DNA of 64,000 nucleotides from JAIBDK01 sp965261915. GTDB lineage: Bacteria > Pseudomonadota > Gammaproteobacteria > Arenicellales > Poriferihabitantaceae. The stretch is taken from contig CBDHDW010000013.1 of assembly GCA_965261915.1 (NCBI GenBank), positions 1,798,001-1,862,000 of the forward strand. Direction: 5' to 3'. The translations under genes were made by a program, and so were the position numbers. The notes under the pieces are model-generated. The model saw nothing but the letters and a program-made list of their open reading frames with translations. It searched no databases and was not told the origin of the DNA. Of this stretch, positions 7,985 through 17,834 are shown piece after piece (within the stretch, counting starts at the first letter, position 1; each line of letters starts with the position of its first letter).

Positions 7985-9457
7985 CTACTTAAATACCCGC
8001 ATTGCTTCATCACTTCCAGCCGCCATACCAAGCTCTTCCATTTGCGCAGCCACTTGCTCTATGGATTGGCGAATCTCGTCGATGTCATCCTGGAAAAGGT
8101 CTTCTGATCGTGATGAAACCGCTTCTCCCTTTATTCTCGCAGCGAATGCTTTTGCTGTATCGACCATTTCCGAGAAAACGGCTCCCGGCGATCGATTCAC
8201 CGATGGCTTGGTAAAAAATGTCACCCCTTTTGTTCTCAATGCCCGAATGTTATCAAAATCAAACTCTCCGGTTTCCGAGGAATTCGCAAGGCTATACAAG
8301 CAAACCTTGTTTTTACCAACCATTTTGTTTCGCACAAAAAATCGATTCTCTCCCTGTTCCAGGCCAAGCTGGGTTGCACATCTCAAAATCGATCCACCGT
8401 CAAGATATTCATCGTTTGTGGGGCGCACATTAACGACAAAAACCAAATCAAAGTGTTGCACAAATGAAGCAATAGACTGCGCTTGCTCGCTGGCGCTTTC
8501 GATTGACGCCATGAACGTAAAACCTCTACCCGTACCTTCGGACAATCCGGAAACCAGCATGGTAAATTTATCGAGATCACTGTCAGAAACCGGTCCAGCA
8601 TCATCGATTAGCTGCACCGTTACTATAATATCCTGAAAACGGGTTTCTTCTGATTCCATCTCCAGATCACACCAGTTCTGATCCGGAATTCGTATACCGT
8701 ATATTCGCGTGGGTTTGCCAATCCCTGATGCCGAATCCCGGTACTGCGCCAATACTGATTCTCTACCGACGTCTCGATCACCCGATATTTTCACCCAGTA
8801 ATCAATCTGGCTAATCTTTTCAAATCCTGCAATCTGCGGATATTTAAAAGGGGTGGATTGTGTTTTCTGCGCTCTGGCGACCGCAGATTGATCATCCGAT
8901 TCTATCGCCTGACTTTGTTCTGGGGAAGCAGGATTTAATGGCAATTCCTGATAACCAGAACCGCTGCCGTTTCTACCGCTCTCGACCAAATTCCCATTCT
9001 CCCTGTCATTTTCAATTTCATCGTCGGAGCAGTCAAATGAATCGAATACCGGCTCGATTCTTGAGTTTTCAACTCCCCCACCGAGTTGCTCGTGCTCGGG
9101 ATCAAAACCTGTTGCTCGGTCTTTTAAATCTCCTGTATCGCCAATATCAGCTGACGATTTCGAATCAAGATCAACTGAATTTTGATCAATCTGATTTTCC
9201 GAATCGATCTCATTATCCTGAAGGTCAATATTGATATTGACCGCATTCGGATCATCAAATTCATAATCCAAACGATCATCCATCGTATACAGCAGCGCAT
9301 CCGGATCTGTCGGAAATTGATCCAACTGATTTCTATGCGCATCTTCGCCGGCCGCATCATTCCCGGAGTTACTTCGCCGGTCATAGAACTTTGAAACAAC
9401 ATAGACCAATGACATCAGAATGATGCCTAGCCCTATCAATGCCGTTTGTAAACTCAC
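7985..9457 (-). CDS. zipA: Cell division protein ZipA, extended form
   Basis: Membrane anchor of FtsZ at the division site. 490 residues from a GTG, much longer than E. coli ZipA (328). The N-terminus carries one transmembrane helix (about 4-22). A long acidic Asp/Glu/Ser/Asn linker follows (about 25-210). Then comes an extra folded-looking block (about 216-345: YWVKISG... and IYGIRIPDQNW...). The FtsZ-binding ZipA_C domain is last (about 348-480), with VVNVRPTNDEYLDG and GVTFFTKPS. From memory the extra block resembles the region before the ZipA_C domain in betaproteobacterial ZipA-like proteins. The position between smc and ligA supports the call. Confidence 0.9.
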   Translation of the reverse strand: MSLQTALIGLGIILMSLVYVVSKFYDRRSNSGNDAAGEDAHRNQLDQFPTDPDALLYTMDDRLDYEFDDPNAVNINIDLQDNEIDSENQIDQNSVDLDSKSSADIGDTGDLKDRATGFDPEHEQLGGGVENSRIEPVFDSFDCSDDEIENDRENGNLVESGRNGSGSGYQELPLNPASPEQSQAIESDDQSAVARAQKTQSTPFKYPQIAGFEKISQIDYWVKISGDRDVGRESVLAQYRDSASGIGKPTRIYGIRIPDQNWCDLEMESEETRFQDIIVTVQLIDDAGPVSDSDLDKFTMLVSGLSEGTGRGFTFMASIESASEQAQSIASFVQHFDLVFVVNVRPTNDEYLDGGSILRCATQLGLEQGENRFFVRNKMVGKNKVCLYSLANSSETGEFDFDNIRALRTKGVTFFTKPSVNRSPGAVFSEMVDTAKAFAARIKGEAVSSRSEDLFQDDIDEIRQSIEQVAAQMEELGMAAGSDEAMRVFK

Positions 9458-9533
9458 TAATGCGTCGACCTCAATCGATAGAATTTAATACTGGATGTTG
9501 ACTTTACTATAACTATCTGGCGCTGTCCTGAAT

Positions 9534-12500
9534 TTACTGGGCTGCGATTTGCACTGCTTCGTTTATATCGACCGACACCAGCCGCGAAACTCCCGCTTCA
9601 GCCATGGTCACACCAACGAGTAAATCCATTGCTTCCATGGTGATTTTATTGTGTGTTATGACAATCATCTGGCTACGTGTCGCCAATTGCTTTAACGCAT
9701 CACAATAACGGTCAACGTTGTTGTCATCCAAAGGAGCGTCCACTTCGTCAAGCACACAGAATGGTGCAGGATTTAATTCGAACAAAGAAAACAGCAAAGC
9801 AACTGCGGTAAGTGCTTTTTCCCCGCCTGACAGAAGATGGATATGGCTGTTTCGTTTCCCTGGTGGGCGCGCCATGACGCGAATCCCGGTAGTCAAAAAA
9901 TCATCAGATTCGAGTTCCAGCTCGGCGACACCGCCACCAAATAATCTCGGAAAATAGGCGCTGAATCCTTCATTAATCTTTTCAAATGTCTCGCGAAATC
10001 GAGTTCTCGTTTCACGGTCTATTTTCTTGATGACGCTCTCTAGCGTATCCAGCGCTTCGGTTAAATCTTTATGCTGGGTATCCAGATACTCCATTCTTTC
10101 CTGCTCCTCGTCAAACTCTTCAATTGCCACCAGGTTTACCGGACCAATTCGGGTGATCTTGCGTTCAATATCTTCCAACTTTTCCTGCCAAACATCCAAT
10201 GTTGCTTCATCAGGAATATCCTCTGCCGCCTGATCCGGTTGGATACCCTGTTGGTTGATTGATTCCATTAGTGTTTCTTTCCTGACAACTAACTCCTGAC
10301 GAGTCATTTTATGCGCCTCAAGTTGTTCTCTAGCTTGATTAACCGTCTCAATTTGCCGGGATCGAATCGATTCGGATTGACTAATTTGATTATCAAATGC
10401 CGCGGCTTCGTCCTGCGATACCGAAAATTGCGCATCAATGAGCCGTTTTTGTTCCAGTAACAACTCAAGTTCATCCCTGAGATCTTTTTCGATTTCCTCA
10501 GGAAGATTCCCGGATGAGCTGAGCATGGATAGACGAGATTCTGATTGTGCAATCTCTTTTCTGATTCTTTCGATATTCTGAAATGCGATTTCTACTCCCG
10601 CTTCAAGCTTCTGTTTTTCCAGCGAGACCTGATGGTAGTTATCATTTGATGTTTTAAGCTGATCTCGTTTGCCGGAGACTGCCTCGCTTAATTGCGTCCT
10701 TCTCTGAGCCAGGGTTTGACGTTGCTTGTTTATATCCCCGGATTCTTCTCGAGCAGTGATGAGTAATGTTCGAGCATTTTCCAATTCAGCCTGATCACCA
10801 TGGATTTGTTCTGATAACGGTGAAAGCTGATCCCCCAATTTTTGTATTTGAGCTCCTGTTTCACTGTTTTGTGCTTCCTTACGGCCATATTCATTGTGCA
10901 ACGCTGAGTTCTTCGAACGCATCTCTGCTATGAGGCTGCGTTGAACGTCCAGTTCAGATTCCAACCCGCGCTGCTGTTGTTTGTCAGCATAAATAGCGGC
11001 TTCTACAGTTTCCAAACCGGACTGGAAAGTCTGAATGTCTTGCTCCAACTGATGTATCTCTTCTTCCCGAACCAGAATTCCGGTTTCCATTTGAGACTGA
11101 CTCGCAAAACTGACCCAGTTTGTTCCAACAACGGTACCCGTTTGAGTTACAAATAATTCTCTGCCATTCAGATGGTGTTGATTCTGGATAGCATACTCGC
11201 TTGTTTCTGCGATATAGACTCCCTGCAGCAACGATTGAATCTTCGATTTCGCCGTAGAAATTCGTTGTGAAAGACTTGGAAATAAACTTTCGCGAGTGTC
11301 AGTGTGGGGTTGATCTTTTGGTTCACAAATGACCGTAAAACTATAATCCGGCCGATCCCTTAACAGCTTAAGCGATAAATCCTCAGCGCAAATTGCACCA
11401 AGAAATTCACTCAGAATACGATCCACAGCTCGCTCCCAGCCAGGCTCAATACTGATTTGCGACGCCAAACGAGAGGCATCCTGCAAACCATTGCCAACGA
11501 GCCAGTCATCAAGCGCAGCGCTGTCTCCAGTAACGGTAGCTGCCTGTATCTCTCTAAGCGAGGCCAAACGTGAAGCGGATTCATGAATACGCTTTTTGTG
11601 TGCAGAGACCTGATTTTGTTTTGCCTCTGTCCGTTCACCGATTTCCTTAATTTCAGATTCTGTTTTCCGAAAACCCTGTTCGGCGAGCTCGTATTCCTGA
11701 TCATGGCCTTCTACTTGCTCTTTAAGTTCGCGCAGTGCGTCCAAGTTCACCAGTTGATGCGCACCCCTCAGTTGATTTTCAATGTCAACTTTCTGGTTCG
11801 CCAGACGTTCCAGATTTTGTTCAAGATAAGTAATTCTGGATTTCTGTACTTCAATTTGCTGGTCTGGTTTTTTCGCCTGTTCGGTAAATGCCTCCATTTC
11901 TGACAACCATTCCTGCAGTACTTTTTCTGACTCTGCCAAATTTGCACTGGCTTGTTCCCTGAGTTTATTTAGCTGTTCCAGATTTGGACCAACATTGGCG
12001 AGTTGTTGATTCAACTGTTCGCGTTTTAGTTGATTATGTTCTATCTGATGCTGCCCGGATTTGATCCCGGACTCTAACCTGTCTACCTCTTCGCCGCGTC
12101 GTTGACGAGTTTCGCTGTTATGTTCAATTTTCTGTTCCAGATTGGAAATCCTGCCGCCAATTCGATAAAAATCCTGTTGAATTTGACTATTTTTTTCATT
12201 TGCTGCAGATTGTTTGCTACGCAGTGACTCCAGTTCACTTTCAACCTGGCGCTGCTTTGCCAGGGTAGCCTGCAGTGCGTTTTCATGACTCGCCGTTAGC
12301 CGATCCTGATCCAGCAGCTGGCTATCCAGAGCGCGAAATTTGAGAACATGCAGTTGAGCATTGACCTCACGTTCTTCGGTCTTCAGTGCTTTATAACGGC
12401 GGGCTGATGCAGACTGCCGTTTCAGGCGTCGCAATTGTTTTCCCAACTCATCACGAATATCCCCCACCCGGTCAAGGTTTTCCCGGCTGCGCTGGATTCG

Positions 12501-13046
12501 GTTCTCGGTCTCCCTTCTTCGGTCTTTATACCTGGAAGTACCCGCTGCTTCTTCGACAAATACCCGCAGGTCTTCCGGCCGAGCCTCAACAATCTTGTTA
12601 ACCATTCCTTGTTCAATAATGGAATAAGAACGCGAGCCCAATCCTGTCCCCCTGAATAAATCGAGCACATCGCGGCGACGGGTTTTTAAATTATTAATCT
12701 GGTATGTTGAAATGCCATCACGGGTTAATGTACGTTTTACCGAGATTTCAGCAAATTGCCGGTAGTTTCCTGGTGCCTGACCGTCGCTGTTATCGAAAAT
12801 CAGTTCTACTGAAGCCTTACCCACGGGTTTTCTTGCAGACGATCCATTAAAAATAACATCTGCCATATTGTCACCGCGCAACATTTTTGCAGAAGATTCC
12901 CCCATAACCCACCGAATAGCATCGATAACATTCGACTTACCGCACCCATTTGGACCGACTACCCCAACAAGGTGAGATGGCAGGCGGATATCGGTATTGT
13001 CAACGAAGGATTTAAATCCTGAAACGAGTAGCTTTTTTAGTTGCAT
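9534..13046 (-). CDS. smc: Chromosome segregation protein SMC
   Basis: ATPase of the SMC condensin that organises and segregates the chromosome. 1170 residues, full length. Walker A GPNGCGKS is at 31-38. Two long coiled-coil arms rich in Gln, Glu, Lys and Arg flank a hinge at about 505-640. The C-terminal head has the signature LSGGEKALTAVAL and Walker B FCVLDEVDAPLDD. The ATG lies at 13046 and zipA follows after 76 bases. ScpA and ScpB partners are not in the window. Confidence 0.97.
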   Translation of the reverse strand: MQLKKLLVSGFKSFVDNTDIRLPSHLVGVVGPNGCGKSNVIDAIRWVMGESSAKMLRGDNMADVIFNGSSARKPVGKASVELIFDNSDGQAPGNYRQFAEISVKRTLTRDGISTYQINNLKTRRRDVLDLFRGTGLGSRSYSIIEQGMVNKIVEARPEDLRVFVEEAAGTSRYKDRRRETENRIQRSRENLDRVGDIRDELGKQLRRLKRQSASARRYKALKTEEREVNAQLHVLKFRALDSQLLDQDRLTASHENALQATLAKQRQVESELESLRSKQSAANEKNSQIQQDFYRIGGRISNLEQKIEHNSETRQRRGEEVDRLESGIKSGQHQIEHNQLKREQLNQQLANVGPNLEQLNKLREQASANLAESEKVLQEWLSEMEAFTEQAKKPDQQIEVQKSRITYLEQNLERLANQKVDIENQLRGAHQLVNLDALRELKEQVEGHDQEYELAEQGFRKTESEIKEIGERTEAKQNQVSAHKKRIHESASRLASLREIQAATVTGDSAALDDWLVGNGLQDASRLASQISIEPGWERAVDRILSEFLGAICAEDLSLKLLRDRPDYSFTVICEPKDQPHTDTRESLFPSLSQRISTAKSKIQSLLQGVYIAETSEYAIQNQHHLNGRELFVTQTGTVVGTNWVSFASQSQMETGILVREEEIHQLEQDIQTFQSGLETVEAAIYADKQQQRGLESELDVQRSLIAEMRSKNSALHNEYGRKEAQNSETGAQIQKLGDQLSPLSEQIHGDQAELENARTLLITAREESGDINKQRQTLAQRRTQLSEAVSGKRDQLKTSNDNYHQVSLEKQKLEAGVEIAFQNIERIRKEIAQSESRLSMLSSSGNLPEEIEKDLRDELELLLEQKRLIDAQFSVSQDEAAAFDNQISQSESIRSRQIETVNQAREQLEAHKMTRQELVVRKETLMESINQQGIQPDQAAEDIPDEATLDVWQEKLEDIERKITRIGPVNLVAIEEFDEEQERMEYLDTQHKDLTEALDTLESVIKKIDRETRTRFRETFEKINEGFSAYFPRLFGGGVAELELESDDFLTTGIRVMARPPGKRNSHIHLLSGGEKALTAVALLFSLFELNPAPFCVLDEVDAPLDDNNVDRYCDALKQLATRSQMIVITHNKITMEAMDLLVGVTMAEAGVSRLVSVDINEAVQIAAQ

Positions 13047-13220
13047 TCAGCTTTTTTGTTTTTTTAATTAAGTTTGATTTTTAATCAATCCGTTAGAAAA
13101 GAAAATCTTCTTCTGTAACTTATTGAATATAAAGCGAACATCTCCTGTTCTCGGAGCTTCGATTATACAGTATGGAACTATTTTTCGCTGAAAAAACGAC
13201 ACTTTGATCCGGATTTTCTA

Positions 13221-13250
13221 AATAAAAAAGCCGGGAGTTTTCCGGCTTCT
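13221..13250 (-). terminator. Rho-independent terminator of the DUF4124 gene
   Basis: Perfect 7-bp stem AAGCCGG (13228-13234) and CCGGCTT (13242-13248) with a 7-base loop. On the minus strand the stem is followed by a T-run (GGCTTTTTTATTT). It lies 48 bases past the stop at 13298 and closes that gene before smc. Confidence 0.8.
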
Positions 13251-13297
13251 GTTTTCTGCTCAATTGAGACTCTGAAAGTGATAATCACTAATCCAAT

Positions 13298-13918
13298 TTA
13301 GTTTCCTGAATTTAAGCGAGCGGAGGCTTCCTGGAAACTTTTCATAATTCCATCATACTTTTTCACCAGCTTATCCCGTTCGTCCAACGATTGTTTTACA
13401 ACATGATCGTAAGATTTAATTACCTTTTCTCTTTCAGCAATAAGCTCTTTAACTTTTTTGGTTTTCTTTCTGCTCTGCAGTTCCTCAAGGTCGGATTCAA
13501 TCCCCCGCCACAAAGCTCTGGTGACTTCCAGGTTATTATCAATTGATTCCAGTTTACGATCCCGTGTCGAGCTAATAACGGCTTCAGAGCCATAAATCTG
13601 TACGACACTCTCGTCCTTTTTCCGTTGTTGAGCAACCTCATTTTTGTTGCGCTCAGCTTCCTGTTTTTTCCTGTTCCCGGCATCCAACTCTTCTTGTGTC
13701 GGGGGCGGTTTCTCCACTCCAACAACACTGCCTTTATTATTCAGTTTGGTAACATCGCCGCGTTCGATACAGGATTCATCGGCAAAATTACCATAGTGCC
13801 AGTTGCCCTCTGCGTCCTGACATTTTTTGATCCCAGCGGCCTGGCCCGGCAACACACACACCGAGACCACAGCGGCTGCTGCGAAAGAAGTAATCAATTT
13901 AAATTGCAATGGTGACAC
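13298..13918 (-). CDS. DUF4124 domain protein with coiled coil, exported
   Basis: About 206 residues when started at the GTG at 13918; the frame is open to 13996, but the extra part is Cys/Arg-rich and unlike protein. The chosen start gives a signal peptide (LITSFAAAAVVSVCVLPGQAAG), then a short DUF4124 module with the IKKCQDAEGNWHYGNF...C pattern, then about 110 residues of charged helical sequence likely to form a coiled coil. Probably periplasmic. Function is unknown for this family. It follows lgt on the same strand after 101 bases. Confidence 0.75.
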   Translation of the reverse strand: MSPLQFKLITSFAAAAVVSVCVLPGQAAGIKKCQDAEGNWHYGNFADESCIERGDVTKLNNKGSVVGVEKPPPTQEELDAGNRKKQEAERNKNEVAQQRKKDESVVQIYGSEAVISSTRDRKLESIDNNLEVTRALWRGIESDLEELQSRKKTKKVKELIAEREKVIKSYDHVVKQSLDERDKLVKKYDGIMKSFQEASARLNSGN

Positions 13919-14019
13919 CCCGTATTTCCGTCCCGGACAACAGCCTGAATGGATTACTAAAAACCCGTTCCGCAATTGTCTACATTTGCGCTGCAAGTAA
14001 AACCGAACTTATCAACGCT

Positions 14020-14814
14020 TTAATGATTAAACCGTTTTCCAAGCATTAAGTAAAGCCCTAACAGAATCATTGGCAAACTCAGCAACTGCCCCATCGTTAA
14101 CCAGTCGAATGCTAGCGCACCAATATGGCCATCAGGCTCTCTAAAAAATTCGACAAATATCCTGAATAAACCGTACAGCAATAAAAACAAACCGGAAATT
14201 TGTCCCGGAAATGTTTTTCGATTGGAAAACCACCACAATACGCAGAATAGTACGATACCTTCAAGCAATGCTTCGTATATCTGCGAAGGATGCCGCGGTC
14301 CATCGGGAGCGGTGTAGAACAATACTCCCCACGGTAGTTCCGTTGTTCGCCCCCATAACTCCTGGTTAATGAAATTCCCTATTCTCCCGAAAAACAAACC
14401 TGGCGGTAAAAGCGGGACCAGAAAATCGGATACTGAAAAGTAGCTGCGCCGGGTTTTTTTTGCGTAAATCCCAAGCGCAGCCAGCACGCCCAATAGCCCG
14501 CCGTGAAATGACATTCCACCGTCCCAAACTGCAAATATATCCAGCAGATTCTGGACGTAAAATGCAGGGTTGTAAAAAACCACATAACCCAGCCGTCCAC
14601 CAACCATTACTCCAACGGCGATGTAAAATAGAAAATCGATCACCTCTTCCGGATCCCATATTGACTCGGGCTGTTTGGCGCGATATTTACCCAGCCATAA
14701 ACCCATTGCGAACCCGCACAGATACATTAAACCATACCAATGAATGGACAATGGGCCAATGGAAACAGCTACAGGATCAAAATTTGGATGTACAATCAAC
14801 TTTAGTAATCTCAA
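14020..14814 (-). CDS. lgt: Prolipoprotein diacylglyceryl transferase
   Basis: Inner-membrane enzyme that attaches diacylglycerol to the lipobox cysteine of prolipoproteins. 264 residues with about seven hydrophobic segments. Conserved His104 (MSFHGGLLG) and Arg144 (FFGRIGNFINQE) correspond to the essential His103/Arg143 of E. coli. PRHPSQIYEALLEG is also typical. The listed start is TTG at 14814; a second TTG five codons in (14799) would fit the family N-terminus as well. thyA, often next to lgt, is not here. Confidence 0.93.
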   Translation of the reverse strand: MRLLKLIVHPNFDPVAVSIGPLSIHWYGLMYLCGFAMGLWLGKYRAKQPESIWDPEEVIDFLFYIAVGVMVGGRLGYVVFYNPAFYVQNLLDIFAVWDGGMSFHGGLLGVLAALGIYAKKTRRSYFSVSDFLVPLLPPGLFFGRIGNFINQELWGRTTELPWGVLFYTAPDGPRHPSQIYEALLEGIVLFCVLWWFSNRKTFPGQISGLFLLLYGLFRIFVEFFREPDGHIGALAFDWLTMGQLLSLPMILLGLYLMLGKRFNH

Positions 14815-14881
14815 ATACAGCGGTTAGTTATTTTCAGTCATTTTAACTGATCAATCTTCATATCCCTACCCAATCCGAACG

Positions 14882-16963
14882 ATGGCGGGCAACCTGACTA
14901 TGCGTAACAGTGCAAACTTGACGAACCGATTAAAAGAAGAATCCAGCCCGTATCTACTGCAGCACGCAAACAATCCAGTCCATTGGCAGCCATGGGATAA
15001 CACGGCATTGCAGTATGCGAAATCTGCCGGCAAACCCATTCTTTTGTCCATTGGTTATTCGGCATGCCACTGGTGTCACGTCATGGCAAGGGAAAGTTTT
15101 GAAAACCCGCAAATCGCCGAAATGATGAATGACCTGTTCATCTGTGTCAAGGTGGATCGTGAAGAACGACCTGACCTCGATAAAATTTATCAGTTAGCAC
15201 ATCAAATGCTTACGCAACGGCCCGGTGGATGGCCCTTAACTGTAGCCTTGACGCCGGCCGGTCATGCGCCATTTTTTGCAGGCACCTATTTTCCCCCAGA
15301 ACCCAGAATGAGCATGCCAGGATTTGGGGATCTTCTGAATCAAATTGCTAACCACTTTACCCGCAAAAAAGAGGCGTTGTCCGACTATCACCTTTCTTTC
15401 CAGAGCGCCCTCTATCAGCTCAACCCAAAACCGACTAAAACCGCTATTCCTGACAATATTTTGTTGCTTGAATCTGCCGTTGAGATTCTACAACAGCAAT
15501 ATGACGAGACATTTGGCGGATTTGGAGATGCGCCGAAGTTTCCACACCCCTCCCAACTTGAATTGTTATTACTATCTTCTTGCTGTTCCGCCCATTTTTC
15601 TGGATTGGCTGAAAGCATGACCAAAACCACCCTGCAAAGCATGATTGACGGCGGTATCTACGATCAATTAGGCGGCGGTTTCTTTCGGTATTCTGTCGAC
15701 AGAAAATGGACGATCCCGCATTTCGAGAAAATGCTCTACGACAATGCCCAACTCCTCACACTATACAGCAATGCCTGCCCAAAGTTTAATAACCCACAAT
15801 TTCGAAGAGGCGTCGAAAAAACCGCGGATTGGGTTATGAACTCGATGCAATCTCCGAGTGGCGGATACTACGCAACTTTGGATGCAGACTCCGAAGGTGA
15901 AGAAGGAAAATACTACGTCTGGAGTGAAACTGATTTACGTGCCCTGTTATCCGAAAGTCACTATAACCTCATTGAAAATTACTTTGGTCTGTTCGGAGAA
16001 GAGAATTTTGAGGGTAACTGGCACTTTAACATTAACCCGGAAACCCATCATGAATTACTAGCCGATAACCCAGACCTGGAAAAAGAAATAGAAGCGGCGA
16101 AATCAATCTTGCTGGATGTTCGGAAACAACGTGTATCTCCAGATTTGGACGGTAAGGTTCTTGCGGGATGGAACGGTCTTATGATCAAGGGTATGGCCAG
16201 TTCTGGTCGTGTTCTCGGCATCGCCAAACACATCGAATCGGCCCAATTGTCTGCCGATTTTGTCCGCAGCAATCTTTGGCGAAATGGTCGGCTGTTGGCC
16301 GCTTCCACGGACGGGCAGGCCAAACTGAATGGCTATCTCGACGATTATGCTTTTATGCTGGAAGGGCTGCTCACACTGCTTAGCACAAAATGGCGAACAC
16401 GAGATCTGGAGTTCGCCGTGTTATTGGCAGATACTATACTGGAACAGTTTGAAGATACGAAAGACGGCGGATATTTCTTTACCTCCCATGACCATGAAGC
16501 GTTGTTGTACAGGAACAAAGCCGGGCCAGATGACGCAATTCCTTCTGGCAATGCGGTTGCGATTCAAGGCTTACTGAAACTTGGCAGCCTGATTGGTGAA
16601 GAAAAATATTTACAAAGTGCAAACCGCGCTTTGTCGTTGTTCGCCGATGAACTGTCCAGTCAACCTTCTGTAAACGCAGCAATGACGACCGCCTGTCAAT
16701 TCACCCGAGCGGAGTTCGCGAGTGTCATCATTCGAGGCGAGACTGGCGAAATAGAAACATGGAAAGACAAACTACAGGAAAACTACAGACCGCTGGTAAG
16801 CGTATACGCAATTGATACCGATCAGAGAAACTTACCAGCCGGTCTGGCAATACATAAGGCCATCAAACAAACAGTCGCTTATATATGCAATGGCACACAG
16901 TGCCTCGCGCCGGAAAACAGCCTTGATAAATTGATCTCACAACTCGATATTCTTGCCCCTTAG
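14882..16963 (+). CDS. Thioredoxin-domain protein, YyaL/SPATA20 family (DUF255)
   Basis: 693 residues, full length for the family. The N-terminal 160 residues form a thioredoxin-like domain with ESSPYLLQHANNPVHW and the redox motif Cys62-H-W-Cys65 in SACHWCHVM. The remaining ~530 residues form an alpha/alpha toroid resembling N-acylglucosamine 2-epimerase or glycosidase barrels (PHFEKMLYDNAQLL, GGYYATLDADSEGEEGKYYVW). The biochemical role is not established. Two in-frame ATGs (14882 and 14900) lack a clear ribosome-binding site. It converges on trmB with a 5-base gap. Confidence 0.9.
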   Translation: MAGNLTMRNSANLTNRLKEESSPYLLQHANNPVHWQPWDNTALQYAKSAGKPILLSIGYSACHWCHVMARESFENPQIAEMMNDLFICVKVDREERPDLDKIYQLAHQMLTQRPGGWPLTVALTPAGHAPFFAGTYFPPEPRMSMPGFGDLLNQIANHFTRKKEALSDYHLSFQSALYQLNPKPTKTAIPDNILLLESAVEILQQQYDETFGGFGDAPKFPHPSQLELLLLSSCCSAHFSGLAESMTKTTLQSMIDGGIYDQLGGGFFRYSVDRKWTIPHFEKMLYDNAQLLTLYSNACPKFNNPQFRRGVEKTADWVMNSMQSPSGGYYATLDADSEGEEGKYYVWSETDLRALLSESHYNLIENYFGLFGEENFEGNWHFNINPETHHELLADNPDLEKEIEAAKSILLDVRKQRVSPDLDGKVLAGWNGLMIKGMASSGRVLGIAKHIESAQLSADFVRSNLWRNGRLLAASTDGQAKLNGYLDDYAFMLEGLLTLLSTKWRTRDLEFAVLLADTILEQFEDTKDGGYFFTSHDHEALLYRNKAGPDDAIPSGNAVAIQGLLKLGSLIGEEKYLQSANRALSLFADELSSQPSVNAAMTTACQFTRAEFASVIIRGETGEIETWKDKLQENYRPLVSVYAIDTDQRNLPAGLAIHKAIKQTVAYICNGTQCLAPENSLDKLISQLDILAP

Positions 16964-16968
16964 CAAAA

Positions 16969-17757
16969 TCAGGAATTTTTGCTCATTAAAATATCCCAAA
17001 CGCCATGCCCTCTTTTTATACCGCGGTTTTCAAACTTGGTTAGCGGCCGATCATCAGGTCGAGGATGGAATTGGTTTGTACCAGCAAGATTTTTCAAATC
17101 GTCAACAACGGACAATCGCTCCAAAGCCTCATCTGCGTAGGCTTGCCAATCAGATGCAAAATGAAATATGCCACCCGGTTTTAGCGCACGACTGATCTGA
17201 ACAATAAAGTCTTCCTGAAGAATACGGCGTTTGTTGTGTTTTTTCTTCGGCCATGGGTCTGGAAAAAACAAACAAATTTTATCGAAAGAATTCGAAGGAA
17301 ACGCCTGATCAAGTACGACAACTGCGTCTTCACAGAAGACCCTGATATTTCCTAATTCCCGCTTTTCAATTTCAAGCAGCAGACGGCCTACACCGGGTCG
17401 GTGGACCTCAATCCCAACGAAATTGGTTTCTGGATTGTTACGCGCCACTTCAAGTAACGCTTCACCATTGCCGAATCCGATCTCCATAACCAATGTTTGA
17501 CCCCTACCGAACGTTTTCCCTGCATCGAAAGACCGTCCAGCACAATCCAGTGACTGAATACCATAGACCGGGAAAAGTGTATTGATAGCTCGTTCCTGTG
17601 CGGGCGTTAAACGACCTTCACGAATGATGAAACTACGAATTGACCTACGATGCGCTTTTTCCACAGGAGTCAAGGGGGGATTAAACGGGAAACCATTTTC
17701 CAGCGTTCGGCCTGAGTATGATGGGCAATTATATCTTACTGCAAAGGCGGCAGCCAA
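16969..17757 (-). CDS. trmB: tRNA (guanine-N7-)-methyltransferase
   Basis: Methylates G46 in the tRNA variable loop with S-adenosylmethionine. RRSIRSFIIREGRLT is the usual N-terminal block. The SAM site is MEIGFGNGEALLEVA (about 91-105) and the family motif FFPDPWPKKKHNKRR follows. The open frame gives 262 residues but starts at TTG, and no ATG is available before residue 91. Compared with E. coli (239) the first 25 residues may not be translated; in-frame TTG or GTG codons at residues 29 and 32 are alternatives. Divergent from fadI. Confidence 0.9.
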   Translation of the reverse strand: MAAAFAVRYNCPSYSGRTLENGFPFNPPLTPVEKAHRRSIRSFIIREGRLTPAQERAINTLFPVYGIQSLDCAGRSFDAGKTFGRGQTLVMEIGFGNGEALLEVARNNPETNFVGIEVHRPGVGRLLLEIEKRELGNIRVFCEDAVVVLDQAFPSNSFDKICLFFPDPWPKKKHNKRRILQEDFIVQISRALKPGGIFHFASDWQAYADEALERLSVVDDLKNLAGTNQFHPRPDDRPLTKFENRGIKRGHGVWDILMSKNS

Positions 17758-17776
17758 AGTTATGAACCCGCCTATT

Positions 17777-17803
17777 TTGCAGTTGCGTTATACTCGGTAT
17801 ACT
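17777..17803 (+). promoter_or_regulatory. Possible fadIJ promoter with duplicated -10 hexamer
   Basis: Two TATACT hexamers lie at 17789-17794 and 17798-17803, 32 bases before the fadI ATG. TTGCAG at 17777-17782 could be the -35 for the second with a short 15-base spacer. The -10 elements are good and the -35 is weak, so this is tentative. Confidence 0.35.
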
Positions 17804-17834
17804 ATTGGGTAATCGTACCTATTCGGAGGAATTT

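Noticed and set aside
7902..8636. 244-codon plus-strand frame over the ligA-zipA junction
   Set aside because: It lies opposite two well-supported genes and its serine-rich translation matches nothing; it is a shadow frame.
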